Positions 8,549 through 19,000 of a stretch of 50,152 bases of DNA are shown in pieces. The DNA comes from Branchiostoma floridae. Lineage: Eukaryota > Chordata > Leptocardii > Amphioxiformes > Branchiostomatidae. The notes below the pieces were generated by a model. It was given only the letters and a program-made list of their open reading frames with translations. It was not told where the DNA came from and did no database searches. Made by a program: the position numbers and the translations under genes. Position 1 is the stretch's first letter. Every line of letters starts with the position of its first letter. The stretch is from assembly GCF_000003815.2 (NCBI RefSeq), contig NW_023365714.1, positions 484,564 through 534,715 of the forward strand. Direction: 5' to 3'.

Positions 8549-10804
8549 ATGGCTGCCCCAAACTTTCCACCAGACGAGTTTGATGATCAGTTTCTGACTT
8601 GTGACGTCTGCAAGAGCCTCTACAACGACCCGCGAGTCCTGCCGTGTTTTCACACCTTCTGTGCCAGGTGTTTGGAACAATGGCGAAAGGGATGTAGTCA
8701 ATTCACCTGTCCTACCTGTCGACAACAGGTGAGTCTACAGGGAACAGGTGTTACAAGTCTGCCTCCGAGCTTCTACATCAACAAATTGCTGGACTTTAGA
8801 GCCCTGCATAACAGTGAAGAAGCTCGTGTTGTTTGTCAAATGTGTGAGTCGGGGACCAGGATAGAGAGCATATGTGGGGACTGCAGACTTCTGTTATGTA
8901 GAAACTGCTTTACTGGCCATAGAAACTCTCCTGTCCTGAAGGACCATTACATCATCACTCTGCATGACCTAACGAACCCCAGCAGCAGGTCAAAGTACAC
9001 CCGGGCCCAGTACTGTCCTGAGCACACCGATCTGCGCATGACGTTCTACTGCCAGCCCTGCGCCAAGCTCGTGTGCCGAGACTGCACCATCACTGAACAC
9101 CGACCGGGGCCGGACCACGACCCAAGGGAGGTCAGTAAGGTCGCACAGGAGGTCAGGACTAAACTACAGACATTACTGCAGAAATCCCAGGACACAGCGG
9201 AAGATATGAAGAAAACCACCAGCGCTGTCGGCAAAGAACTTACAAGTCACACAACAAACTGTGAACTGGAACAAAGGAGAATACAGAAACTTTTTGCACA
9301 ATTGAGAGACAAACTGGACGAGGAGGAAAGGGAATTGAGACGCAACCTGGAGGGGATGGAAAGTAATCAAATATGTTCTCTACAGATGGAAAAGCAAAGG
9401 TTAGAAAAGGTTATAGTATCTAATGAAGCTGGCCTTCAACTTTGTACAGATATATTTGATAGAGACAATGATGTAGAAATTCTAACACTCAGGCAGCAGC
9501 TAGAAGACAGGCTTAAACTCCTAACAAAAAAAGAGACGTCACGCGTCAGACTGCATAGCATATCATTCCAAGCAGATGAAGAGATGTTGAAGCGTAGTCC
9601 AGGGACCCTTTCAGTATCCGATACGGGTATCAAGTTCACTGAGCTTCCAGTAGAAAGTCTGCCGACTACTGTGATCTTTAGACCACAGGAAGGGCAAGTT
9701 CAGGGAACACCTCAGGTCACAGTCACCTCTGCTGAGGGGCAGTGGGCTACATTAGATAATAATGAGGATAAGTGTGTAACATTAGACACTAGAGAAATCA
9801 GCGAGGGCGTATTTGAAGCAGACTGGAGGCCACAAGTATCAGGGAAGCATGTGGTGCGGGTGATCACAGGGGGAGGGGAGGAACTAGAAGGCACAAGGAG
9901 ACAGGGGTGGGGCTACAGCGGGAGGGGGGGTTCAGGGGGAGGGGGTAACTTGTGTCCCCCTGTGCTGGTAGATGTTGGTAGGAACTATCATTTACTAATG
10001 TTTGGACAGAAAGGCAGCCAGCAGGGGCAGTTTGACAGGCCTATAGATGTAGCAGTCAGGGGGGACAGGCTGTATGTGGCTGATTATGGCAACCAGCGTG
10101 TTCAGGTGTTTGATCTGAGTGGGGAGTTTTGTTCGTCATTTGCAACCACCGCCACACCTGCATCAGTTGCAGTTCAGACTGATGGCACCATAGTGGTGAA
10201 TTCTGTGAAGGAAGTGGTGAAATTTTCACCATCAGGAGATGTGATCAATAAATTTCCTCTGGGTGAATACTGCACAGAGCCCTGGGGCCTGGCAGTACAG
10301 AGTGGTGGGAGGGTTGTTGTAGCTGATCAGGAAAAACACAGCATCTTCCTGTTTGAGTCAGATGGGACACTGGTGAAACAGGTGGGAGGGCAGGGGCAGG
10401 GGGAGGGACAGTTTGGGTTTTCTGGGCCAAATTTTGTCTGTGTTGACAAAGAAGACAACGTCATTGTGTCAGATGTAAACAACAACCGCGTTCAGGTGTT
10501 TGACATGAATCTGAACTTCAGACACAAGTTTGGCGCGCTTGACAATCCTCATCAGGCAATATCTGGCCCTTTAGGCGTGTCAGCTGACAGCAGGGGGAAC
10601 ATAATTGTGGCAGCCACAGGATGCTGGAAACTTCAAATGTTCTTGCTAGACGGCACCTGGGTGTCCACCGTTAGCACTTACAACACAAGCAGTGATGATG
10701 GGGATAGACTTAGTGAACCCCGTGGGGTGGCTGTGACAGAGGATGGGCATGTGTTTGTAGCTTATCCCGGTGACCACTGTGTCAGGAAGTACAGATACAT
10801 GTGA
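8549..10804 (+). CDS. Intact intronless TRIM-NHL protein (TRIM2/3/71-like E3 ubiquitin ligase)
   Basis: A 751-residue single-exon frame. C3HC4 RING at residues 18-57 (CDVCKSLY, CFHTFCARC, CPTC); B-box1 at about 96-140 (CQMCESG, CGDCRLLLC); B-box2 at about 156-195 (CPEHTDLRMTFYC, CAKLVCRDC); coiled coil at about 195-325; filamin/Ig-like domain at about 350-455 (ESLPTTVIFRPQEGQ ... WRPQVSGKHVVRVI). After a Gly-rich linker, NHL blades cover about 490-751 (FDRPIDVAVRGDRLYVAD, NQRVQVFD, GEGQFGF, NNRVQVFD, LGVSADSRGNI, PRGVAVTEDGHVFVA), ending RKYRYM. This is the order of TRIM2/TRIM3/TRIM71. By family, the RING recruits E2-ubiquitin and the NHL propeller binds RNA or protein targets in the cytoplasm. 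The start is chosen for its CCATGG context and conservation in three paralogues. It is the only complete copy of four here. The lack of introns suggests retroposition followed by DNA-level duplication; assignment to one vertebrate orthologue is not possible. Confidence 0.92.
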   Translation: MAAPNFPPDEFDDQFLTCDVCKSLYNDPRVLPCFHTFCARCLEQWRKGCSQFTCPTCRQQVSLQGTGVTSLPPSFYINKLLDFRALHNSEEARVVCQMCESGTRIESICGDCRLLLCRNCFTGHRNSPVLKDHYIITLHDLTNPSSRSKYTRAQYCPEHTDLRMTFYCQPCAKLVCRDCTITEHRPGPDHDPREVSKVAQEVRTKLQTLLQKSQDTAEDMKKTTSAVGKELTSHTTNCELEQRRIQKLFAQLRDKLDEEERELRRNLEGMESNQICSLQMEKQRLEKVIVSNEAGLQLCTDIFDRDNDVEILTLRQQLEDRLKLLTKKETSRVRLHSISFQADEEMLKRSPGTLSVSDTGIKFTELPVESLPTTVIFRPQEGQVQGTPQVTVTSAEGQWATLDNNEDKCVTLDTREISEGVFEADWRPQVSGKHVVRVITGGGEELEGTRRQGWGYSGRGGSGGGGNLCPPVLVDVGRNYHLLMFGQKGSQQGQFDRPIDVAVRGDRLYVADYGNQRVQVFDLSGEFCSSFATTATPASVAVQTDGTIVVNSVKEVVKFSPSGDVINKFPLGEYCTEPWGLAVQSGGRVVVADQEKHSIFLFESDGTLVKQVGGQGQGEGQFGFSGPNFVCVDKEDNVIVSDVNNNRVQVFDMNLNFRHKFGALDNPHQAISGPLGVSADSRGNIIVAATGCWKLQMFLLDGTWVSTVSTYNTSSDDGDRLSEPRGVAVTEDGHVFVAYPGDHCVRKYRYM

Positions 10805-11276
10805 AGGGCTGGCGTTTTTACGGTTAATCATTTGCATGCCTTTTGTCAACACGGCTTCATGAATAGAGCTCTAATGATATTTTACACGAAACGCCTCTTC
10901 TGCCTGGAAAACCTGTATTGTCCACTCTTCCATATTTGTTTACTAAGAAATAATAGTGTTTTCATTCTTTCAATTCACTCCGAATAAGATCAATTGTAGA
11001 GTACTGTACTAAAGCGATTCAGTCTTCATAATCTCTTTGGTGCCATTCAGGCCTTTCGTCAGTTTTCACAGTGAAACTAAGGAACACAGCTGACGTGCAA
11101 GTTTTGTACAGGCAGAATCTGTTCCTTATGTTCATCATTTACATAGAAGGATAATTTTTCACCATGTCTCAAATTAGAAGATGAAAGAACGCAACTGATG
11201 TATGAATTTCACAACCGTTTGATGATATCTAAAGAACCATCTTGTTTCCTATTATTACAATGTCTAAACATGCTGC

Positions 11277-11282
11277 AATAAA
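11277..11282 (+). terminator. Putative poly(A) signal of intact TRIM-NHL gene
   Basis: AATAAA in TGCTGCAATAAACTTCG, about 475 bases after the stop codon at 10804. It is homologous in inverted orientation to the site at 4476-4481 and is followed by a GT-rich stretch (GTCTGTGGTTTGTTGTCTG), as expected for a downstream element. Confidence 0.6.
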
Positions 11283-11459
11283 CTTCGATATCAATCTGTA
11301 AGGTCTGTGGTTTGTTGTCTGTCTCATGGTTCACATAACAGCAGAAAAATGTTAAATCCCGGTCGTTTATAGACTCCAAATAATACCATCAAAGCCTCAA
11401 ATCCCTGCAAGTTGTCCCAACGTACACCCTACAGTCTGGAGTGGTTTCGGGGATGTGTG

Positions 11460-11810
11460 AAGTGAAAAGTTTGTAAACATGGAGGTTGAGGTGACGTTAC
11501 AGGTAACGCCGTTTGCGCTGCACTGATTGGTTAGGTGTTCAAAGGGTTTCACCTCACCTCACCTATCACCTATTCAAAAGGTTTCGCTAGAGACAAAAAC
11601 AGATTTGTCTGTCAGAGTGAGTCATTGTTATGCTTGGGGGTATGAAGCCTTCCTGAGCTGCCCGGCACAAAGGTCAACAATTAGTCTGATGTCGGACCAT
11701 GCAATAATGTAAGTCATAGGCCCAGTAACTTCACTTGTTGCAAGAATGCTGGACTTGGAAATGAACATAAAAACAGAGCCGGAAAGGAAGTTCGGAAGAT
11801 GGTTCACAAG
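11460..11810 (-). pseudogene. Promoter relic of a lost minus-strand TRIM copy
   Basis: Resembles, in the same orientation, the 5' flanks of the two leftmost TRIM copies: 11465-11660 against about 855-990 (shared CGCCGTTTGCG and CACTGATTGGT), and about 11650-11800 against about 3690-3905. A coding body would be expected just to the left, but that position holds the 3' end of the inverted plus-strand copy. The coding part therefore appears to have been replaced or deleted. No frame with TRIM similarity remains here. Confidence 0.55.
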
Positions 11811-11865
11811 GTTTTAAGGAGTGAATTTAAATTTCTGTGTAAACATACTATATGTTGACAGGATC

Positions 11866-12140
11866 TATGATTGACATGTTGAGCTCCAATGATTGACATG
11901 TTGAGCTCCAATGATTGACATGTTGAGCTCCAATGATTGACATGTTGAGCTCCAATGATTGACAGGTTGTGTCCCGATGATTGACAGGTTGTCCCCCTAT
12001 GATTGACAGGTTGTACCCCGATGATTGACAGGTTGTGCCCCGATGATTGACAGGTTGTGCCCCGATGATTGACTGAATGTTCCCAAGGATTGACAGGTTC
12101 TGCCCCGATGATTGACAGGTTCTGCCCCCATGATTGACAT
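11866..12140. repeat. 22-base minisatellite upstream of a STRA6-like exon
   Basis: About 12 tandem units of 22 bases built on ATGATTGACA(G/T)GTTG followed by a variable tail (AGCTCCA, TGCCCCG or CTGCCCC). The last unit runs directly into the pyrimidine tract and AG of the exon beginning at 12158. Long frames on the minus strand here are a by-product of the repeat. Confidence 0.9.
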
Positions 12141-12157
12141 CTCCTCCCCCTCCCCAG

Positions 12158-13000
12158 CCCTGCGAACCTGCTAGATGACACCCGACACCGCCTGGCGTAC
12201 GCATGCGCGTTCGGTGCCACGGCAACCAGCTGCCTGACGCTGTTCGGGTCCTACTGTCCTCCTGGCACCCCCGGCTGGTTAGCTGGTTCGTTATCATCAT
12301 TAACTCATTAACTTATCAACCATAACCAGCTGTCTAACGCTTTTGGGGTACTACTGTCCTCCTGGCACCCCCGGCTGGTTAGCAGGTTAGTTATCATCAT
12401 TAAGTCATACTTATCATCCCTAGCCGTCTGACACTGTTCGGGTCCTACTGCCTTCCTGGCTTGTTAGCTGGTTAGTTACTAACTCATTAACTTATCAAAC
12501 CTAGGAAATATGTGGCTTAACTTTTCTTTACACCATGAAATAGAAGCTTTAACCTGCTCACTACTGCCTGACCCACTACCAGTGTGAATCCGGCACTTCA
12601 CGGCTGTCTTAGCTGGCTGAGGGTTAAGTAACTGTGATTTTCTTCCCTGCAGTTTTCTACGCCATCGCGAAGGTTGCAGAGTTGGGGATCGACTACTACC
12701 CATTCTTCGCCTGCATGTCCGCCAGCTCCCGGCTGCTGGGGGCCGGGATCGGTCTGCTGTACTCCGCCGTCTGGCTGCTGTTCTACCTCAGCCATGCTCT
12801 GGAGTGTCTGGATAACCCAAACATCTGGGTGAGCTTTCATTGGTTGGTTGGTTAATTGGTTGGCTGGTTGGTTGATTGACTCCCGGTTGGTCTGGGCCGG
12901 GATCGGTCTGCTGTACTCCGCCGTCTGGCTGCTGTTCTACATGAGCCACGCTTTAGAGTGTCTGGATAGTCAGAACCTCTGGGTGAGTTTAAAACTCGCA

Positions 13001-13052
<52 letters not shown>

Positions 13053-16000
13053 CCTGTCTGCTGGGGGCCGAGATCGGTCTCCTTTACTCCGCTGTCTGGC
13101 TGCTGTTGTAGATGAGCCACGCTCTGGAGTGTCTGGATAGTCAGAATCTCTGGGTGAATATAATTCGCAGATACAAGCTTTGATTGATTAGTTGATTGAT
13201 TGATCGGTTGGTTAATTGATTGATCGATTTATTGCCAAATAAAAACACTTTTCTCTGTGATTTTCATATAAACATCATAAAAATCTATTTACCTATTTGT
13301 AATCTCAAAACAGCCAATTAACAAAAATCCATTTTTGCTTTCATAATTGACCACAAATCATGAAAATAACACATCTTATCTATAATTTTCTCGCACTTTT
13401 CTGCGCAGCTACTAATGAGATACTATTGTAAATCTAATTATCTTCAGTTAAATTTAAACCCTTCCCGCGCCTGGTGGCGCATAGGGCGGTGCCCATCTCC
13501 GTTTCAGTAGCCCATGGGCCACACAACGCAATCACTACAACAGGGGGCTAGTTCACTGGTAGTGGTGTGTGTTCAACTTCCATACTTTTTCCCGAATGCT
13601 GAGTGCTAAGCAGAGAAAGCAGCATGTACCATTTTTAAAGTCTTTGGTATGACTCGGACTGGGATCGAACTCGCGACCTAATTATCTTCAGGTATAAATC
13701 ATTATTTTTATGTAGAACTGGAGATTAACATTTGAATCCATTTTGTCATCCCAGTACTTCCCCGGGCAGCCGCTGGTGGAGCAGCTTCCGGTACTGATCT
13801 GCCTTCTCATCCTGGTGATGCAGTACGCGCACACCTGCATGGGGGCGCTGATGGACAGGTGCAGACCACACGGGACAGCCTCAAGCCTGACTCAGGTGGT
13901 GTCGGGTTTCTGAGCTACTTTAAGCATACCGACTGCGATATTTGATTCATGTAGATTCATGACCTTTATTTGGATTACTCAACATCACTGGCCGAGACAA
14001 GCCTCCGGGTCTAAAGGCTTTGACTTTTCAGACTATAAGAATAAATGATTCATGGTCAGTTGCGGTCTGAATTTGCGGGCTCAAATTGCTGAGGCATGTT
14101 GTGGTGGTCAAATTTTCAGGATATTTCTCGACTTTTGCACACATCTTTCACTTATAACAACATGAAAACATCATAGTCGCAGCAATATAGTTAGTCGTAT
14201 AGTCATAGTTACAACTATACTGTTGTGCCTTAAAGACGACACTTCTAATTTCTCTATCAAGAAACTTGAAGAATAATGCTGTGCTTGTTACCCCGCTCCG
14301 GTGACATGTTCACTAGTTGTGATTTTCCGGCTACACTCAAGGATTGAAGTTCCCTTCCTTCCAATCATGCAGCAGGTACCGGGTCTGTCGGGACACCACG
14401 TGACTCACATCCGGGACCTTCTGCGGAGGAGAACGCCAGCGGAAGAACTAAAGAGGCGGAAACAGTAACGGCACATTCCTATGACAATTCTTAATGCAGA
14501 TATATAGTGTATATACACGCACACTTTGTAACAAATATATAATCCATCTCATCATCGACCACATATACCGCATCATACCTGCCATAACTGGGAACCAACA
14601 CGGGGCAGTGAAGATGGGGATATAAGCCATAATATAGTAACTGTAAAAATGCCAAAATGGGGTAAAAGTGCAAAAAATCAATCATTCGTTGATCCATTGA
14701 AACATCGTCTATAGCTGAGATTGAGCAAGTGGCTTGAGTACAAACTGATATAAACCATCCACCACACAGATTTACTAGGCTCGCATGGTGGTAGTGATTT
14801 AATGATACTAGTACTCCGTGTGACAGTCTCGTCAAAATGCTCCAAAATCCACGTTCAGAAACACATTTCCGTAGTATAAGCCGTTTAAGCTTTTCCCTCA
14901 CCATGCACCTGCAGTGTTTTTATGCTTTCTTTTTTGTATTGTTTTATGTATTTTGTGCTAATAAACAAACAGTTTCCAGCTGAGGCTAAACTGCTCACTC
15001 CTGTGTTGCAGCCTGGAGGTGGAGTCGTTCTCCTTGCTGCTGTACCGCCCACATCGCGGGTTCCGCTACTCCGCACGGATCGTCGCTACTTTTCTGGTGG
15101 CAACCATCTGTTTGTACGAGGTGAGTACGCGCGCAAGACGCATGTTTGCCGGTACCGTACTGTACCACCAGTCCCGCACGCGGTACGCACGTGTACCGGT
15201 ACAGTACAGTACCACCCGTCCCGCACGCGGTACGCACGTGTACCGGTACAGTACAGTACCACCCGTCTCGCGGGTTTCGCTACTCTGCACGGATCGTCGC
15301 TACTTTTCTGGTGGCAACCATCTGTTTATGCGAGGTGAGTACGCGCGCAGTACGCATGTTTGCTGGTACCGTACTGTACCACCTGTCCCGCACGCGGTAC
15401 GCACGTGTACCGGTACCGTACTGTACCGCCCGTCCCGCGGGTTCCGCTACTCCTCCCGAATCGTCGCTACCTTCCTGGTGGCCACCATCTGTTTGTACGA
15501 GGTGAGTACGCGCGCAGTACGCATGTGTGCCGGTACCGTGCTGTACCACCAGTCCCGCACGCGGTACGCACGTGTACCGGCACAGTACAGTACCGCACGC
15601 GGTACGCACGTGTACCGGTACAGTACAGTACCGCACGCGGTACGCACGTGTACCGGCACAGTACAGTACCGCACGCGGTACGCACGTGTACCGGTACAGT
15701 ACAGTACAGTACCACCCGTCCCGCGGGTTCAGCTACTCCGCACGCATCGTCGCCACTTTCTTGGTGGCCACCATCTGTCTGTACGAGGTGAGTTACACCT
15801 GTTGCTCACCTGGGGTTAGTCTACACCTGCTGATCTTGGGGTGAGTACTTACCTGTTAACCTGGACTCCAGGAGTATCAATTGACAGGTCAGATTTTTCT
15901 TGCGTTTTGCGGTCACTATCTTGTACAAGATGAACGATTCTGAACGACACCTGTCGTTTATCAGTGTTAACAGTGCCACCTAGGGCTCGACAGTGCTAAT

Positions 16001-19000
16001 GCAGCTGACATTGTCCCCTGCAGTTCGGGATCCTGTCGTATGTGGGCGTGAACAGCCTGATCACCAGTCTGCAGCGCCGCCTAGCGGGTTACAGCGGCGT
16101 GCTCGTGCTGGTGGCGCCCAGTCTGGTCGTGCCGGCGTTCCAGTTCCTGGCCGTGTCACGAGGTGAACTGGCCTGACGACTTTGCTACACTTTTCTTACA
16201 TGAACCTTTGAAGCATGCACTTTTGCTACATGAAAAAAATTGCTACATACATGTCAATCATGCATACATAGATTGCTACGTGTTGTATACCTGTTGTTAC
16301 CTTATACGGTCTTATACGGGCCCAAGTTGCTGCACTGTAGCCTTTCTTACATCATCCATCCTGCTGGTTTGCTACATACTGTATACCTTATATGGCTGTT
16401 CTTACCTTATATGGTTCCAGGTTGCTACCTGATAGCGTTTGTTGTGTCCTCTGCCCTGCTGGTTTGCTACATGCTGCACGCCTTATATGGCTGTCCTTAC
16501 CTTATATGGTTCCAGGTTGCTACCTGATAGCGTTTGTTACATCCTCCGTGCTGCTGGTTTGCTACATGCTGTGCGCGTTCGTGCGGTACCGGACCCACCG
16601 GCTGCGGCTTCAGCGGGGGGACAAGTCCTTCCTGCCGAGACCGCGGGACCTCCCGCACCCGGGCAACATGCTGGTAAACAAGTAAACATAAACACTTAAA
16701 CACAAACAAATAAAAAAATAACCAGGGGCCAAGTCCATCCAGCGGAGACCGTGGGGTCTCCCGTACCATGGCGACATGCTGGTAAACAAAGAAATATCAA
16801 CAAATGAACATTAACTTTCGGAATATACTAGTAGATACTGCCTTATTACTTTAGTTTATTCAACAATCCAGTGTTCTCCCAGAAAGCAGAGAGAGTCAAT
16901 AATTGTATAACTCACATGTTGACGTTTGTGTTTCAGTCTGAGAGCATGAAGTACTCGGGGATCCAGATCGCGTACTTCCTGTGGGGTAAGGAAACGCCCG
17001 CTCTTCTTCCTTTTGCTGAACAAAATGAAATACATGCTTCTCTTTCCCAACCATCATTAGAACCCTAGACACTGCACAATGGAGTTAGGGGAACCCTATC
17101 ACAGACTAACGATCTCGCTTTCTCAGTTAGTGACATGTTACAGTTGTTACCCAAGCTGGCTACCATGGTGTTGTTTGCTGCTAAGTTACTACATGCTAAA
17201 GCTGATGGTTGCCATGGCATTGTTTGTTGCTAGGTTACTACATGCTGCAGCTGATGGTTGCCGTGGTGTTGTTTGTTGCTAGGTTACTACATGCTGCAGC
17301 TGATGCTATATCTGGTTACCATGGTGATATCGTACTTCCTGGTGCTGCCGTTGCTAGGTGTGGTTTCTTCATTTTACCTGCAGCCGCTCTGGACACTGCT
17401 GTGAGTCGGGAAGATTTTCTTCAGTTCGCCTTATTTCCTCGTTTGGGGCTTGTCTGTGTTTGCACGCACTCTTGTGTGTGTGTGAGTGTATGCGTGTATG
17501 TGTGAGAATGCATAGGTGTACACGTGTGTGTTTCTGTGCTGCAGTTGATAAATGTTCTGCCAGAGGGAGCTTACATGTACCCCCGTTTCCCCCATGCACA
17601 GCCCCACGGTGGTCCTGTCCCTGCTGGTGAACTATGTGCAGATCTTCGTGTCCCGCAAGGCTCTATTACAGGACCACTGCTACAAGGATGGGGGCAGCAG
17701 AGAGAGAGTGAAGGCTCTGGCACTCGATAACAGGTGAGTTACAGAACAGTGCAGGCTCTTTTACAGGCCCAGGCACAGGCAATTAGAGCAGTACAGGCTC
17801 TGGCACTCAATAACAGGTCATTGTCAGACTGTGTTCCGCAAGGATCTGTTACAGATGTTACTGTTACTGATAGGAGCAGCAGAGAAAGAGTACAAGCTCT
17901 AGCTCTGAATAACAGGTGAGGAAATAAAAGTTTTAGAGGAAAAATAGATCGATTCTGGAACCTTTGTAACTGACTTCCAAACTACCATGATCCAAAATTG
18001 AATTAAGTGATAAATCTTACTGATATTCTTCTATCATTGAAATGTTTTATTTTCCAGGCGAGTTTACCACAACTTTTCGTACTTCCTGTTCTTCTTCAAC
18101 ATCCTGCTGGGATTCTACTCTTGCCTGCTCCGCATCGTGAAGGGCATCCTGCTGGGCCTGGTGTTCCTGGCTAGGGTCGACCTCAGCGGCCTGATGCAAG
18201 GCTACCAGCATTGGGACTTCGGTAAGGTTATACTCTAAGTCTGTAGCCTGCAGGGCCTGGGGTTCCTGGCTAGGGTCGACCTCAGCAGCCTGATGCAAGG
18301 CTATCAGCACTGGGACTTCGGTAAGGTCACACTCTAACTCTGCAGCCTACAGGGCCTGGGGTTCCTGGCTATCAGCACTGGGACTTCTGTAAGGTCATAC
18401 TCTAACTCTGCAGCCTACAGGGCCTGGGGTTCCTGGCTAGGTTCCACCTCAGTGGCCTGATGCAAGGCTACCAGCACTGGGACTTCGGTAAGGTTACACT
18501 CTAACTCTGCAGCCTACAGGGCCTGGGGTTCCTGGCTATCAGCACTGGGACTTCGGTAAGGTCATACTCTAACTCTGCAGCCTACAGGGCCTGGGGTTCC
18601 AGGCTAGGGTCGCCCTCAGCGGCCTGATGCAAGGCTATCAGCACTGGGACTTCGGTAAGGTCATACTCTGACTCTGCAGCCTACATGCAGGGCCTGGGGT
18701 TCCAGGCTACCAGCACTGGGACTTCGGTAAGGTCACATTCTAACTCTGTAGCCTACAGGGCCTGGGGTTCCAGGCTACTAGCACTGGGACTGCGGTAAGG
18801 TCATTACTCTAACTCAACAGCCTACAGGGCCTGGGGTTCCAGGCTATCAGCACTGGGACTTCGGTATGGTATCTTTAGTTTCCTGTAATACGATTCCCAC
18901 TCTCACGTTACATTTCTTGAATTTCCTGTAATATGACCCCTTCTCAGGTTACATGTCTTACGTGAGTTTCCTTCACGTGGAGCATGCGCACTGCCACCCC

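Larger units (their letters stand above)
4390..11360. repeat. Large inverted (palindromic) duplication of a TRIM-NHL gene, arms about 3.2 kb
   Basis: The left arm (about 4390-7697, minus-strand gene) and the right arm (about 8205-11360, plus-strand gene) are reverse complements with modest divergence. Both include 3' flank, poly(A) signal, coding region, start context and about 350 bases of promoter. The spacer is about 500 bases (7698-8204). Inner arm ends are visible by comparing the stretch around 7640-7695 with that around 8205-8260 (shared GTCAGCCTGGACTTCAAACT). The outer ends are approximate because similarity fades in the 3' flanks. Confidence 0.85.

Noticed and set aside
11479-11505. 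Possible first STRA6-like exon (ATG GAG GTT GAG ... CAG before GTAACG)
   Set aside because: The donor phase (0) does not fit the following exon at 12158 (needs phase 2), and the sequence is part of the duplicated TRIM promoter.
11804-12300. Two overlapping minus-strand frames with NHRGTTCQSSG-type repeats
   Set aside because: Generated by the 22-base minisatellite and antisense to a STRA6-like exon. No start, splice or family evidence.
13755-13858. Earlier donor at 13859 for this STRA6-like exon
   Set aside because: It leaves phase 2 and leads to a stop in the next exon. The donor at 13896 gives phase 0 and an open join to 14373.
14995-15844. Many long frames on both strands, up to 266 codons
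   Set aside because: The GTAC array lacks stops in most frames. Only the first 109 bases (15012-15120) fit the STRA6-like exon chain; the rest switches frame between copies.
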